Assembly (NCBI GenBank): GCA_034509495.1
Contig: CM067514.1
Span: 1,963,757 to 2,027,756, forward strand
From: Acestrorhynchus altus
Lineage: Eukaryota > Chordata > Actinopteri > Characiformes > Acestrorhynchidae
Reading direction: 5' to 3'
Length of the DNA: 64,000 bases
A model generated the notes under the pieces. It was not told the origin of the DNA. It saw only the letters and a list, made by a program, of their open reading frames with translations, and made no database searches. Of this stretch, positions 22,040 to 34,602 are shown in pieces; positions within the stretch are counted from its first letter, which is position 1; each line of letters begins with the position of its first letter. The position numbers and the translations under genes were made by a program.

Positions 22040-22400
22040 TTTTCAGGAGATCCTAGGACACTCAAATTTGTCTTCGTTTGTCTTTTGCATCTACATTTTT
22101 GTGTTTTTATGTCTTATAAGGACTTAAAACCACCTCATACATACAATCCTGTTGGAAATGATCGATCCAGTGTTTTTGAGATTTAAATATATATAATGAT
22201 TAGATATGAATATTTATAATAATAAGTCCTTCATAATCCTCAACAGTGGTCCAAATAAAATAAAAAACAACTTGAATTTCCTTTATTATTTTTATTATTT
22301 ATGTATGTGTCAGTGTTATCCCTTCTCGGGACTTTTATTCTGAAATTTGAAAACATTGTGAGCAAAGAAAGAAAGCCAACAGCCCCTCCTTTCTCAAACT
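22040..22400 (-). mobile_element. Solo right arm of the 52-bp-core element, inverted
   Basis: On the minus strand it shows the right-arm blocks: 'agtcccgagaagggataaca' (22313-22332 on plus reads the complement), 'ttttatttggaccactgttg', 'ctcaaaaacactggatcgat' and the 'ccaacaggattgtatg' region. No 52-bp units adjoin it. Confidence 0.65.
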
Positions 22401-22493
22401 GTCATGTTATGTTAATTTTGATACTGTCTGATTAGTTAAACTTCAAAGTAATTATTCTTATAATTGAAGATTCTGTTTTTCTGTGTAATAAGT

Positions 22494-22494
<1 letters not shown>

Positions 22495-22546
<52 letters not shown>
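22495..22546. repeat. (CA)n microsatellite
   Basis: Pure CA run of about 26 units. Confidence 0.98.
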
Positions 22547-22551
<5 letters not shown>

Positions 22552-23077
22552 GATACTGAAGTATTGTACCTTCTTGTGCAAAACCTAAAATAAATAGGGC
22601 CATTTATTTTTTCTGATGGGGACAGTTTTGGATCGTGTACCAGATCTTTATGATTGTTAGAAGTTATTTCTATTATTTCTTTTATGAAATTTAGTTTTTG
22701 GTTGATTTTTACCTTCATGTTAAAGAATGATCCTATATTTTATCTTCCCAAAAACATTTCTGCACATTTTAATCCAATTTTACAGTTAATTTAATTTAAT
22801 ATTGGGGATGAAAATAATTATAGAATGTGGTTTACAATTCCTCTCTTTTCAGAAACGTCTCAAATTGTGATGTGAAATTTGCAGGAAAATGTCCACATCA
22901 TGTTTGTCCTGGAGAGGATTCAATCAAACCAGTCATTTAAACTGGACAATACCAGCAGCAACAAAAGCCACATAACCAACTCCTGTTCTAGATCTTCACG
23001 TCCTTGTAATTCTCTGCGTCACCACAAGATAGTAGCAAAGAACTGTTTTGCAACACTATCTGCCTGATTTAACTGTA

Positions 23078-23430
23078 GACACTATATGTCCAAAAGTATG
23101 TGGACACCCCTTCTAAAGAATCCATTCATCTTCTTTAAGCTGCAGCATTGAGCTGTGGAGCAGTGGAACCATGTTCTCTGGAAAGATGGAGATCCATCCA
23201 GGTCTTTTGGGATGGGTTTTGGAGTTAGAGGTGATCATCCAACATCCGGACCTCACTAATGCTGCTTTTGTTACTGAATGCAATCAAATCATCACAGCAA
23301 TGTGCCAGAATCTAGTAGAAAATCTTTGCTGGACAGTAGAGACAGTAACTCAATTCTTTAATACCCTTGATCTCAGAAGAAACAATAATTGAGGTGTCCC
23401 AATACTTTTGTCTTTATACTGAATATAGTG
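23078..23430 (-). mobile_element. M1 element with both ends
   Basis: Its ends are CACTATATGTCCAAAAGTAT (23081-23100) and ACTTTTGTCTTTATACTGAATATAGTG near 23404-23430, giving imperfect inverted ends. The inside holds 'gagctgtggagcagtggaac', 'gttctctggaaagatggaga' and 'cagcaatgtgccagaatcta', the M1 body read backwards. Non-coding. Confidence 0.8.
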
Positions 23431-24232
23431 CCAGCTTACTTTAACATTTCTAAACACAATTTAAATTTCTACAATTTTATCAGATTAATTAACTTTATTT
23501 CAAAGTTTTAATTCTAATTCTAATCATGAAACAGCAGTTAAAAATTCTACAATTGTCTACAATTAATTTTAATATTTGTATAAATGACTCTTCTAAACTG
23601 GAAGTCATGAAATAGAGATGATTTTATTTAAAAATGAGTTTAATGGAGGTTTATTATTTAGATATTTTTAACTGGATTTCTTTGCTTTATTTAAGGCTTA
23701 AACACATGAATGAATTTTTGAATTGTCATTTCTGCCAATAAATCCTCTAAATATCAATATTTTCATTTGGAATTTGGGACAAACTTTGGAAATGCTTTGT
23801 AGAATAAAACGAAAGCACTGATTTCACTCAAACACAGATTTGTAAAAAGTAAAACCAGAGAAACTGATGACGTTATCTCAGTTTTCTGTAGATTAACACT
23901 GCAAATAAATCCAGTTAATAATCATATCTAAACATCACACTAATATTTTAACTCTGAAATACTTGCATGTGTGTAATAATTTAGAACAAGGCTTAGTTTG
24001 TTTCTCTCTTATTAATTAAATTTAAATTTGTTTATTTGTTTATAACAGTTATGCAGTTATTCTTCATGTTTTTGTCTCTGCTGCTTTTAGTTTGAGTTAA
24101 ATAAATAGAATTTTTAATTTTAATTATTACCTCCTGTTGCACTTTCACTTTACACATTTTTAACTCTTTATGCTGGTTAATATTTGTTCTTCTGAACGTC
24201 AGAGACAACGGTTTCATTTAACATTGTATATT

Positions 24233-24274
<42 letters not shown>

Positions 24275-24550
24275 TTTTGTAAATATTTATTTATATATAT
24301 CTGTATGTATGATTTTATTCAATGTTTATTTTATTGTCAGTTCTTGTTCTTTGTAATCTCTCTAAATGCACAACTACAATGAAGCTGAGTTATACTGAAT
24401 GTACTTTATTAGTGTTCATACAAAATTCTAATAATTATATTTAATGTGCAGAGAGAGGGTACACTTTACATATAATACACAGATGATAAAGAATAAAAAA
24501 TAAAAATAATAATAGCAAAACAACAACAACAACAACTAATGTGTGTGAGA

Positions 24551-24610
<60 letters not shown>

Positions 24611-25900
24611 CTCTTCTGTTAGAGTGATATTATTAATTTGTTTGTTTTATTTTAGAATTGTTTTATTTCCATAAGGATTTTTAAAACATTTTTCAATTCT
24701 AATGTTTTGAATATAAAACAATATATATATATATATATATATTTATTATTATTATTTATTTATTTATTTTTATTTTATTTTTTTTTAACATTTTTGGTGA
24801 TGGTTAGTGCCACCAAAAGTCAGAGTGATGATGGTGGTAGTGGGATGGACTGTTTCAGTAGCAGAGTTACTGAAGTTTCTAATCCCGTTTTGTATATTTT
24901 GTGTATTTTGTGATTTACTTTATAATGAATTAGGTTGAAATTAGTTTTATTAGTCATATTCAATTTTATAAAATTTGTAAAATATTTTTGAGAGTAAGAG
25001 TTGGTCTTGTTCTCATGTTATTGGTACAGAAATGATTTGATCTATTTCAGATCTATTTTCCCTGAGGATGTTGAGGATTAATGGGGCTCCAGAATTGCTT
25101 TATCCTTCATGTTTAAGTTTAATATTGATTTACGTTGAAGATATTCCAGAAAAGCTGGTTACTCTCAATACCATAGTTCGGTGTTCGACGTGAGACTGTT
25201 GAGGAACATTTTTTCTGATAGTTAAAATGAAGTACTTTCGAACAGTCCTGCACACCCTGATGTCCACTAAAGTAATTTAATATACACTGATTCTCCACAC
25301 TGAGACAGTCTGTCGTCCACAGAGATTCTGACCGTATGATGTCCATTACACCAGGCCTGATACAGCCCAGCCATAGCTGAAGTGGCTTGTATCTTTCTGG
25401 TCTCTGAAGGTCCTGACGTCTTGAAGTGTTCTAAGAGAAGCATGAGCCTAATTGTCCAGTCTTTCTCATTAGAGAAGGGCCCTATCGATGCCCGTTCTGA
25501 TACTGAATCGGTTGTGATGCTTTGACCGTTGGGCTGTGAGAGAGGCTCTTGTGATCACGCATGCATTAAGGCCAGGCCTCACTCCTTGTTAGGCCTCGGC
25601 GCACCAACTGAGACATGACCGCAGCTTTCTGATCATTCTGCTGCACCAGTCCATGGAACTGGTTTGAAATTAGTTACAAAATTAGGTTTCTGATGTGAAA
25701 AAATGTAGTGTCTGCTTTGCTGATAATACGTGTAATATATCTGTAGCCTGAAAGACCACTGAGAGTCAAGATTATAGTTCATACAGTAAATATTTCTTAA
25801 TAATGAATAATAATAACAAACCAGTGAATGAATCATTGCCACCTTCTGAGGAAACGTGACCTCTAGCAACAAAACATGGACTACAGGCAAGTCCTCCGAG
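23430..25900. other. Gene-free AT-rich stretch with AT microsatellites
   Basis: No gene supported. It contains (AT)n runs at 24239-24272, 24559-24609 and 24720-24742. The 25080-25640 part is more balanced, unique sequence without a coding signal; its role is unknown. Confidence 0.45.
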
Positions 25901-25924
25901 AGTCAACTCCCTTCCTCTGTTAAA

Positions 25925-26165
25925 GAAGCTCTGCGGTCTAAGGCACTACCTCCATGATCTGAGGATCATCCCGGATCACGCTGCTGGCCATCGTCAGCCG
26001 TAGTCATAGGGAGCACAAATCGGCCTGCTCTGCCTCTCTGGGTGGGTAGATGGCGCTCTCTCATCACATCATATGCAGTGCAATGTTGATGGCAATAGTA
26101 TCGGAGCTGGGGACCCGGCGCTTTCCTCGGAGTGTTTTGGCTGCCCAGCAATGATGCAATGGTTG
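25925..26165 (+). mobile_element. tRNA-derived SINE S2, copy 1
   Basis: It starts GCGGTCTAAGGCACTACCTC (A-box-like region), with a degenerate B box near 25970, then 'gatcacgctgctggccatcg', 'tctctgggtgggtagatggc' (26033-26052) and 'ggagctggggacccggcgct' (26104-26123). The body matches the 50.7-kb copy in order. Confidence 0.75.
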
Positions 26166-26199
26166 TGACTGTCCTCACTTTTCTGGTGTTGGGAGCATT

Positions 26200-26920
26200 G
26201 TATGTGATGCGGGATTGTGACACTTGCAAACTGGGGGAACTGGGAGGGAATCAATTCATCTTCCAGTACATGACAGGCAGGCTGTGTGTGTTTGTGTGTA
26301 TTTTGTTGAGCAGCACTAGTATAGTTTGTATTTCTGGAGTGAAACCATTGATATATACACCTTTGTGGGCTTTTATACAGAAATGGTGTTTTGTGGGCGG
26401 AGCTTATGGTGGCAGAAAAGGTAATGGGGATATGGATCATCTAGACTCTTCAATATTTTGCCAGCTTAGCTCTTTGTCTCATCAATCGATGGTTTGACCT
26501 GTACTTCATTGAGGGTCAGAACAACCCAACTGACTAAAGTTACAGTGGCCACACATCTTTCATGTTGACAAAAGAAACAATCAAGGGTTGCAAATCCCTT
26601 GACACCTACAATTTGTACTTTTTGGGACCTTGAAACCAGTGTCTCACCAGCGACTATAAAACACTGCTCAACAAAACATGGGCTGTTATCAACAAGTCAC
26701 ACAGCTATGTACTGCAGGTTCGAACTAATGTCAGTTATTAGCACTGATGCTGTTACAGGTATAAATGTGTTTCTGACACTATAATCTGTGCACAACTGTC
26801 AGATGGAACACGGTGATGTGCCTTCCAGAATGGTCTATATGGATCTTTCTATGTGAGAACATGGAGACCTCGTGCACATGGTGGTCAGTGGACGGCAGCT
26901 GTAGGCATATGTTACAAATG
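26200..26920. other. Gene-free stretch
   Basis: Unique DNA; open frames on both strands are short and unlike known proteins. No gene supported. Confidence 0.35.
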
Positions 26921-26929
26921 GAAGTGTTT

Positions 26930-27055
26930 TAAACGACTAAACCATCATTAGAGAGGACTTTGGAGGAGACTGTCTTATTTAAACTTCAGAACATCAGTTT
27001 GGTTCGCCCTGTGATTGTTGAAGTGAGCAGGATCACCAGGGTGTTGTAGATGCAG
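26930..27055 (+). mobile_element. Tc1-like lineage II 5' fragment
   Basis: It contains 'cattagagaggactttggag' (26945-26964), then 'gactgtcttatttaaacttc' and 'gtttggttcgccctgtgatt'. This is the untranslated leader of lineage II, as at 20.79 kb; the transposase part is missing. Confidence 0.75.
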
Positions 27056-27114
27056 ATGGTACTTGAACTTACAACCTGAGATCCACATTTTGCTGCACAT
27101 TTTGCAGAATACAG

Positions 27115-27162
27115 CTAGGAGCTTCCAGTGCATGTTTACTGCTCTGTCCACGTGAACATGAT
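27115..27162 (+). mobile_element. Left arm of the 52-bp-core element (copy A3)
   Basis: 'aggagcttccagtgcatgtt' (27117-27136), then 'tactgctctgtccacgtgaa' and 'catgatcaacctgcatac' into the array. It joins the end of an older fragment near 27110. Confidence 0.8.
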
Positions 27163-27365
27163 CAACCTGCATACAGACTCTGACTGATCAGAGAGGAAGT
27201 GGGGTGGGCTGATGATCAACCCATACAGACTCTGACTGATCAGAGAGAGGGGGCGGGCTGATGGATCAACCTGCATACAGACTCTGACTGATCAGAGAGG
27301 GCGGGGCTGATGATCAACCTGCATACAGACTCTGACTGATCAAGAGAGGGGGCGGGGCTGATGAT
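27162..27365 (+). repeat. 52-bp minisatellite, copy A3 (about 4 units)
   Basis: Four units with internal indels; for example one unit lacks 'gagag' before GGGCGGGG. Confidence 0.93.
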
Positions 27366-27369
27366 GTCA

Positions 27370-27850
27370 CTGAGCCAGATATTTGATAACAGATTTCAGA
27401 ATAGAAGTCCTGAGAATAGATAAATAGCATTATAGGTTTTTTAATCGCAGAGGAAAAGTCACAAAAATACCGTGTGACTAAAAAGAATTCAGTAAAAGGA
27501 GGGAAAAGGATTAAGTAACAAACAAGAAAAAACCTAAAGAAAGTAAAATACCTTCTATAGGTTGAAAAAACAAAAACATCCCTAACAGGACGAAGCGGCT
27601 GTAATCAGCAGCCACTGTGGATCAAAAACACTGTGGATCATCAGTTTTCAGCAGGATTTTTCTGATGCAAAGTGCTTTTAAGTTCTTGTAAACCAAAAAA
27701 ACACAACACAAACAAAAAACAAGAGCACATTTTTGATCAAAACCTGGTCAAATTCTTACAAATATTTACATTCTGTTGACTTTTACATCTTAAATGAAGA
27801 CAATTTCGAGTAGCTTTGGATCTCCTGAAAACTCCTGTTGAATAAATATG
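27370..27850 (+). mobile_element. Right arm of the 52-bp-core element (copy A3)
   Basis: Begins 'gatgtcactgagccagatat' (27362-27381), with 'ttcagaatagaagtcctgag' and later 'aacctggtcaaattcttaca' and 'atgaagacaatttcgagtag'. An unrelated A-rich stretch of about 200 bp lies in its middle (27430-27600), so this copy may carry an insertion. Confidence 0.65.
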
Positions 27851-29265
27851 AAATCACATCCACTAATTTCATATAAGCAGCGATTACCAAACAGGCTATA
27901 CCTTCAACAGTGCTCTGACAGCTGCTCAGGCATATTTCATCCTGCTTTAATGCACTTCAGGGGAAATGTTTGTATCATTGGCAAACACAGTCATGCTTGG
28001 TCAAAAACAAGGAGCTTGACAGTTGGGTGGAATTCCTAGACTCATGCGGGATTGTGAACCAGAAGCTGACTCATTGAACACTGACTCACAGAACTCGATA
28101 CAACCCAGACACACAAGTCAGGAACCACAACAGACGCTCTGTAAACAGTAAATGACCCAAAATATCCACGTCTAAGTGAGATACGGCACCAAAAGGCAAA
28201 TGAAAACACAGTTATGAAACACATCAAACCCTCCTTTCAACCACGATCACACACCTCCGTATAAATAATCATAACAAATAAATATGAATTCTATATTTTA
28301 AAATCACACTCTGGTCTCAGTCTTGGCTTTTCTTATTCTGGACTTGGCTCACCAGTCTTGACACTCTTATTTGGTACACTTCATTCACTGGTGACCCATT
28401 TTTGGAGATACAGAGACGATTCATCTCCTGTGGTCATTTCCAAAGGGTTATTTGAGGGTCCATGTGGTGCTTTATATCTACAAGAAGAAAAAGTCCAAAT
28501 GTTGGGTATCAGATAACCTAATATTTCAATATGCTGATACTGTATCGAAACTGTTACACCTCCCGTACGAGGCTTTTTATGCTTCCATGATGCAACATCG
28601 GCGCAGTACCCAGACCTTTCCTCTTTGTCTTTGAATCCGATCTGCAGAAGATCATTAGTAGTGGGGCCTGACTGTCATACCTTTATTCACCCACAGCCAC
28701 ACCAAAAGAGCTGTGAAGATCACATGCACTCCGTATTGTCTTCCAGCCACACTTTTAACATCAAACGGCCAGTGTCTCTTGAGAAACAGGGGCAGCCGCA
28801 ACCGATGCTCCTGAACAGAGCTCAGCCGCGTCTTGCTTCTTTGACATGGCTAACTATAACCACAGGCTACCGAAGCCACGTGTCTACCAGAAGTCCTGTC
28901 GCTGAAATTCGGATTGCTCTCTCCAGCACACTGTCACCAGGCACGCAGAGGTGGACTTGTTCACGAAGAGACACTTGTTTGAAGGTTCAGCGACCACTGT
29001 AGGTCATGTACGATGAACGCAAACACGGGTCCAGGTTTTCGAGGAGTAGACGATCAACCAGGAGCAAATTTAACCTTTGGAAGTGGAGATCTGTTACGTA
29101 CATTTTGTTGTACCCATCAAACTTCGGTGTTTCATATTTAAACTGTGTGATTTACAGAAATTTCAATATGAAAGTTTATTATATTCTATACATCTTAATT
29201 TATTGTATATTACTGTTGCAGTCAACAAAGCTACTGGATGCCTCAATTTCCCTCAGGATCAAGTG
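27850..29265. other. Gene-free stretch
   Basis: Mixed unique DNA. The frame at 28625-29002 (125 aa) has no recognised domain and no splice-site support; I do not call it a gene. Confidence 0.4.
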
Positions 29266-29267
29266 TC

Positions 29268-29420
29268 AGCTATGTATCACCGTGGTCAGGTCCAAAGAGC
29301 TCTCTGAGGTCTGAGTCTGAAAAGGATTTAAAACCATCGCAGAACAATTAGAAATGAGCCTCATACCAACTGGAAGTGTCATGGTTTGGGACTGATCCTC
29401 AAAGCAGCTCCTGAGCACTC
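29268..29420 (+). pseudogene. Tc1-like lineage II fragment
   Basis: 'ggtcaggtccaaagagctct' (29283-29302) followed by CTGAGGTCTGA and 'aaaaggatttaaaaccatcg' encodes pieces of the HTH start (RSKELSE, GFKTI). 'ggaagtgtcatggtttggg' (29371-29389) is the later VMVW region, so the middle is deleted. Confidence 0.7.
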
Positions 29421-30245
29421 TGAAAATGACAATAAGTGGATAGTGAGAAGAAAACTTTCAGAGTGAACACAGGAAATGCAAATCATTATCCACCTTTCAG
29501 CTGCAAAAGACCTTCCGTAAGATGCAGAAGACAGGAGTGGTGGTGCACAAATCCTAACCCACAATCACAAATCACTCTGAACTTAACCTAAACCTAAACC
29601 TGCCCATAACTCTATTAGAATATATATTTCTTACCCTTTCTGCACGAGTTTCCCTCCATTAGTTCCTCCAGAAGAGAGAAGACAGAACCGTAGCACCAGT
29701 GGACCGGAGCTTGCTATGGATCTAAGGGGCAGGTTTTAGTCCTATATGTATAGATATACATACGTATAGACCTCAAAAGTGCAGTGAATGGAGGAAATCC
29801 CAAAAGGAAAGTTGGAAATTCATTGTTATATATGTAACATTTATCATTCATAACTGTACTAATAATGTACAATAACTTTAAGAGGTCTAATACATTCTTA
29901 CAGGTGTAAAATTGTTTCTTTTGCAGATACTGAAAATGTGAGATTTAGGGTCTGAGAAATAGTCTTCGTAAGACATCCCAAATGTCTCTTAACAACAAGA
30001 GCAGGAAAGATGCCTTTCCAACATCAGACAATACATCTAATTACATAATGTTGACTTCTTTAAATCTGCCTTTATATGTCAGACCTCACGTTGACAATCC
30101 ATCTACTTATACCATCACATCGTATCTGAAGTCTGGGTTGTACTTGCAGTGTCACCGGTTTTATTCATTTAAACCGTAGAACCTGAGCTCCTCACTTTGC
30201 TGGACGTTACATGCAGTTTACTAGTCTTCATTTCACAGGATCAGA
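29420..30245. other. Gene-free stretch
   Basis: AT-rich unique DNA with the telomere-like words 'ctaaacctaaacct' near 29586, too short to be meaningful. No gene seen. Confidence 0.35.
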
Positions 30246-30328
30246 CTGAATAAACTGAATTAGATCCCAGTTTAAAAGCCAAAGCAGATTCCGGTGCATG
30301 TTTACTGCTCTGACCACGTGAACATGAT
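30246..30328 (+). mobile_element. Left arm of the 52-bp-core element (copy A4)
   Basis: 'gatcccagtttaaaagccaa' (30264-30283), 'agcagattccggtgcatgtt', 'tactgctctgaccacgtgaa' then the array. Confidence 0.8.
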
Positions 30329-30850
30329 CAACCTGAATACAGACTCTGACTGATCAGAGAGAGGGGGCGGGGCTGATGCATCAACCTGCATACAGACTCT
30401 GACTGATCAGAGAGAGGGCGGGCTGATGATCAACCTGCATACAGACTCTGGACTGATCAGAGAGAGGGGCGGGCTGATGCTCAACCTGCATACAGACCCC
30501 CAACTGATCAGAGAGAGGGCGGGGCTGATGTGATCAACCTGCATACAGACTCTGACTGATCAGAGAGAGGGGGCGGGGCTGAGCTCAACCTGCATACAGA
30601 GACTCTGGACTGGATCAGAGAGAGGGCGGGGCTGATGCCCAACCTGCATACAGACTCTGACTGATCAGAGAGAGGGGGCGGGGCTGATGATTAACCTACA
30701 TACAGACTCTGACTGATCAGAGAGAGGGGGCGGGGTTGATGATCAATCCTGCACACAGACTCCACTGATCAGAGAGGGGGCGGGGCTGATGATTAACTCT
30801 ACATACAGACTCTGACTGATCAGAGAGAGGGGCGGAAGGATGGCATCACT
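30328..30850 (+). repeat. 52-bp minisatellite, copy A4 (about 10 units)
   Basis: About ten 52-bp units with many one- to four-base indels (for example GACTGGATCAG and CAACTGATCAG in place of GACTGATCAG). Confidence 0.95.
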
Positions 30851-31345
30851 GACCCAGATATTGGGTTATAGATGGAAATGAGAAGGGTGGGGATGTTTGC
30901 TCCCTTTCTTTGCTCACACAGTGTTCAAATTTCAGAACAAAAGCCCTGAGAAGGATAATACTGATACATTAAAAAAATATAATAATAATAAATAAATAAA
31001 TTAATTGATAAATATTAATTAAATAATAATAATAATAATAATGGATATTCACTTTGTTTTTGATTATCAATATCAATTTTCAATAACTTATGACCTACAG
31101 TGTTTTAGTCCTTATCAGCAAAAAAAAAAAAAAAATGGTGCACAATCATATTTTTCAACAACATATTCATATATTCATACAAATATCTAAATACATTTTT
31201 ACATTTGAAATGAAGATACATTTGAAATAGTCTACTGTCTCCTTAAAAGAGCAATATCTGGTATGTGTGACTGTCTCCTATGAATTCTTTTAAAGTTTTC
31301 TGGTGAATAAAAATTTGTCAAAGTATGAAAACATCACAAAACTAG
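30850..31345 (+). mobile_element. Right arm of the 52-bp-core element (copy A4)
   Basis: 'catcactgacccagatattg' (30845-30864), 'ttcagaacaaaagccctgag' (30932-30951), 'aaggataatactgatacatt', an (AATA)n-rich part, then 'atatctggtatgtgtgactg'. It shares the same order of blocks as the other arms. Confidence 0.75.
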
Positions 31346-33235
31346 AATTCATAAAGTTAATAAACTTTTATATTGTTTTTAATTTTCTTTGCGTTATTTC
31401 TGTGATATGTTACTATTCATGTATTTCTATTCATTAATATATAATGTTTATAATGTTTATGTTTATACTGTTTATAGTCTCGAGTTTTACTTACACATTC
31501 TTTTTTTTTATGATTGGACGTTTCTGATTTGAAGTGCCATTACGAGCCCACTATGCACAACTGCTTCCTGGTGGAGTTACAGGATGGACCTGCGGACCAT
31601 TGGAGAGTGCTTCATGGCCCACTGGTGGTCCCTGTTCCACAGGTTGAAATAAGAGATGTTGTAGCTTGTTTATCTCCACAACCAAGACTTCTAAGAGTCA
31701 CCGATGACAGTGGTTACTAAGAGTTTATAGTGATGGGCTTTCATGCTTTGAATGCTGTCTGGATGGTCTGGTTTTGTTATGACAGGTATTTTGATGAATG
31801 TCCACGTTTTCCCAGACAGACTCAGATTTATGTTCAGCATCACAGACATCAAAAAGAGCAAAGACTCCCTTTGCTGCAGACAAATTTCTTGATTATCAGG
31901 ATAATTCATAATTTGCGTTTTTGAAGCCGATCCTGTCAAGGCCGTGCTGAAGGGGATGTATTACACTGAATAAACATTAACAGCGAGGAGAGAGGACAGG
32001 AAAAGTTCATCACTGGAACATAGCCGTGCATCATCACGACTCCAAACTCTGAAGGATCACTGGCTTCTCTCAGAACGACGGCTAAAAAAATGCATCCGTC
32101 AGGACGCACAGAAGATCAATTCGACATTCCAGCCAGGTGAGACGGCGCTTTGTGTCCGGGAGTCCACATTCTCATCAATACGGTCTGCCTGCTTTCTGCA
32201 GGTGCTGCTTGGCTCAAAGGGAACAATGCCGCATTTTGGTTTAAGTATGAACAAAGCCTTTGTTCGAGGGACGCCGAGTGAGGTCCAAAGGTCCATCGCC
32301 AGCTTTGAACTCGCAGGTCAAAGACTTCACAGAACCACCAGGGCTGTTTCTCAAGTATGTTGTGCCGCGGGGTCATGTGGGAGCTCTGGTCACATTTGTC
32401 CTTTTGATTGTTTCTTTAAAGGCCTGGCCACAACTATAGGTCATTTGAATTTTTTATGTGGAGATAGCAGAACCAGGAGCCTGGCTTTCTTCTCCAGCCC
32501 TTCAGGCCTGTGTAGATGTCATGGTTGAGAAGCCACTTGTTGGTTCGGTTCCTTGCTGAGGTTTGAACAATCTGGATGCTACAAAAAGTTTTTTTTTTTT
32601 CCTCGCTGCGAGATGATCCATAACAAGGTTTGTGCTCATGCCAGAACAGCCAATACAGCAAGGAGCAAGAACGTGAACCCAGACTTCATAAAATATGCAA
32701 AGCAAAGGCACCACACAGAATAGCTGAAAACATAGGTTCTTTTGATGTTAACTCCTTTGGTTGTGCATGTCTTCATTCAAGTAGCCCGTGGATGTTTTAA
32801 CCTTCTCTAAAACTCTCTCCAATGTCTGTCTCTCTCTCTCTCTCTCCCTCTCTCTCACATCAGAGCAATGCGGTGCAGCACTCTGGCCCCTGATTTTTAT
32901 TTCATGAGTCTCTCGTCTCTCGTCTCTTCAGCACTGCCCACAGCAGAATCTCACTGTCCTCCACCTTAGACACCACTCTCATGGAAGCCTTTGTTGCTCG
33001 ACTTGTGTTTCACACGGCTCCAGTCCTACTGAGTCACACTCCATAATTACACTGTTGGTCAAAAGCTGAGGCACATCTGCTTGATCTCACGTTTCTATGT
33101 GAGATGATGAGTGGACCTCTCCAAGAGCCGAGATCTGTTGATCATCACTTTATTATATTTATACACACAATTCAAAGGAAACAGATCATCAGATACATTG
33201 ATAAGCCACTGATTATCTTCATCTCTGGGGTCTCC
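31345..33235. other. Gene-free stretch
   Basis: Unique DNA. Several short frames (for example 31514-31720, 32202-32528) have no recognised domains. A (CT)n tract sits at 32828-32856. No gene supported. Confidence 0.4.
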
Positions 33236-33239
33236 TTTC

Positions 33240-33545
33240 GAGGGGTGGATCGACTAGTCAACATGTGAACAGTCAGGTCTTGAAGTTGACGTAAAAATGA
33301 AAAATGGACAAGAATCTGAGACACTTTGACAAGAACCAATGAATCATCAGAACATCTCCAAAACAGGCAGGTCTTGTAAGGTATTCCTGGTGTGAGGTGG
33401 CTAGTACCTACTAAAAGTATTACAAGAAAGGGTCACCAGTGAACTGGTGACAGGGTTATGGGCACTCAAGGCCCAGTGATATTCATGGACATCCCACTAC
33501 AGCTTACTGGAGGCCTTGTAGAGTCCAGGCTTGGACAGTGGTTTT
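33240..33545 (+). pseudogene. Tc1-like lineage III fragment
   Basis: 'gtgaacagtcaggtcttgaa' (33266-33285), 'acaagaatctgagacacttt', 'gaacatctccaaaacaggca' and 'accagtgaactggtgacagg' follow the start of the lineage III transposase. The text then jumps to its end ('ggccttgtagagtccaggct'), so most of the catalytic region is deleted. Confidence 0.75.
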
Positions 33546-33840
33546 TTAGTTGCACAAAATAAGGCAGACAGCAGTGTCAGTGCTGGACCCAGAACAGTCC
33601 ACCAACCAGAAATATCCAGCAGACAGCGTCCTGTGGGCAGCGTCCTGCGAGCAGCGTCCTGCGAGCACTGATGAAGGATCAGAGGATGACCAACACAAAC
33701 AGCTTCTTGTCTCTGTGGTGGTTCCCAGGGGTCCTGGATCATTGAAGATCAGGTGAAAGGAGGAGAATAAAGTATCAGAGAAACAGATGAACTACAGTCT
33801 GGAATTATAGAACCACAAAGTGTTCCTGTGTGATCAGAGG
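33545..33840 (+). repeat. Dispersed repeat R1, copy 2
   Basis: 'agcagtgtcagtgctggacc' (33571-33590), a short internal triplication of 'agcgtcctg(t/c)g' (33626-33665), then the block 'gatcattgaagatcagg' and 'ggaggagaataaagtatcag' shared with 9.9 kb. Confidence 0.6.
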
Positions 33841-34555
33841 AGCCTCACAGAATGACATTTCTGGTTTAAAATGTACCAATTAATTACATTTACGCTCAGT
33901 ATAAGTCCAGTGCAGCAAGAACGTCTGCAGAAAGGATAGGTTGCGTGGTGCTCGTTTGTCCTGATTCAGTGTTCATTTCTGCCCTGGGAATGTCTCACTC
34001 TCTTTCTGACACTTTCTCTTAACCAATTTTCTTTGTGGCAAAAAATATGAGAGCATCTCAAACTGTGGCTGTCACAATGTTTTGACATTCGGTGCATCTA
34101 AACAAGAAGCGGAGATGGAAACACCTCGTCCTTTCGGAACATATGCAGACTGGGAGATGACGCCACTGACTGCATAGTATGAAATCATGAGAAATTGCTT
34201 TGAGAACACTCCGCATGGTAGAACTTCAGCTTGGATGAAAGAGTGACTCATTTACGTTTCCATTCTTGTATTGGCTGCACTTGGAAACTCAGTATCCAGG
34301 CCTGTTAGATGGGACGCCCTTTACTGTTGCCTAATACAGAAGATGACTGTATTAAAATACTGTACAATAAAATATAAATCAACTCCTTTAGATTTGCTTT
34401 GAACTCATAATTATATTAAAAACAACAGATATGCACTTTGTTTTGTAAGCTTCGTGTCTCAGGATTAAACTAACCTACAGTAATGATACACATATCAAAA
34501 CTAAATTTGACCCTATTTAACCACAGTCTCAGATAGATCTTAGTTTACATACGAA
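33840..34555. other. Gene-free stretch
   Basis: Unique DNA, no recognised feature. Confidence 0.35.
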
Positions 34556-34602
34556 AGGAGCTTCCAGTGCATGTTTACTGCTCTGCCCACATGAACATGA
34601 TC
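34556..34602 (+). mobile_element. Left arm of the 52-bp-core element (copy A5)
   Basis: 'ggagcttccagtgcatgttt' (34558-34577) then 'actgctctgcccacatgaac' into the array. Confidence 0.8.

Noticed and set aside
26132..26497. 121-aa plus-strand frame with a hydrophobic start
   Set aside because: It begins at the end of a SINE, has no recognised domain, and is matched by equally long frames on the other strand.
28625..29002. Possible 125-aa gene
   Set aside because: No domain, no conserved motif, no convincing promoter, splice site or poly(A) signal.
29583..29600. Telomere-like CCTAAA words
   Set aside because: Only two to three imperfect copies; too short to be an interstitial telomere.
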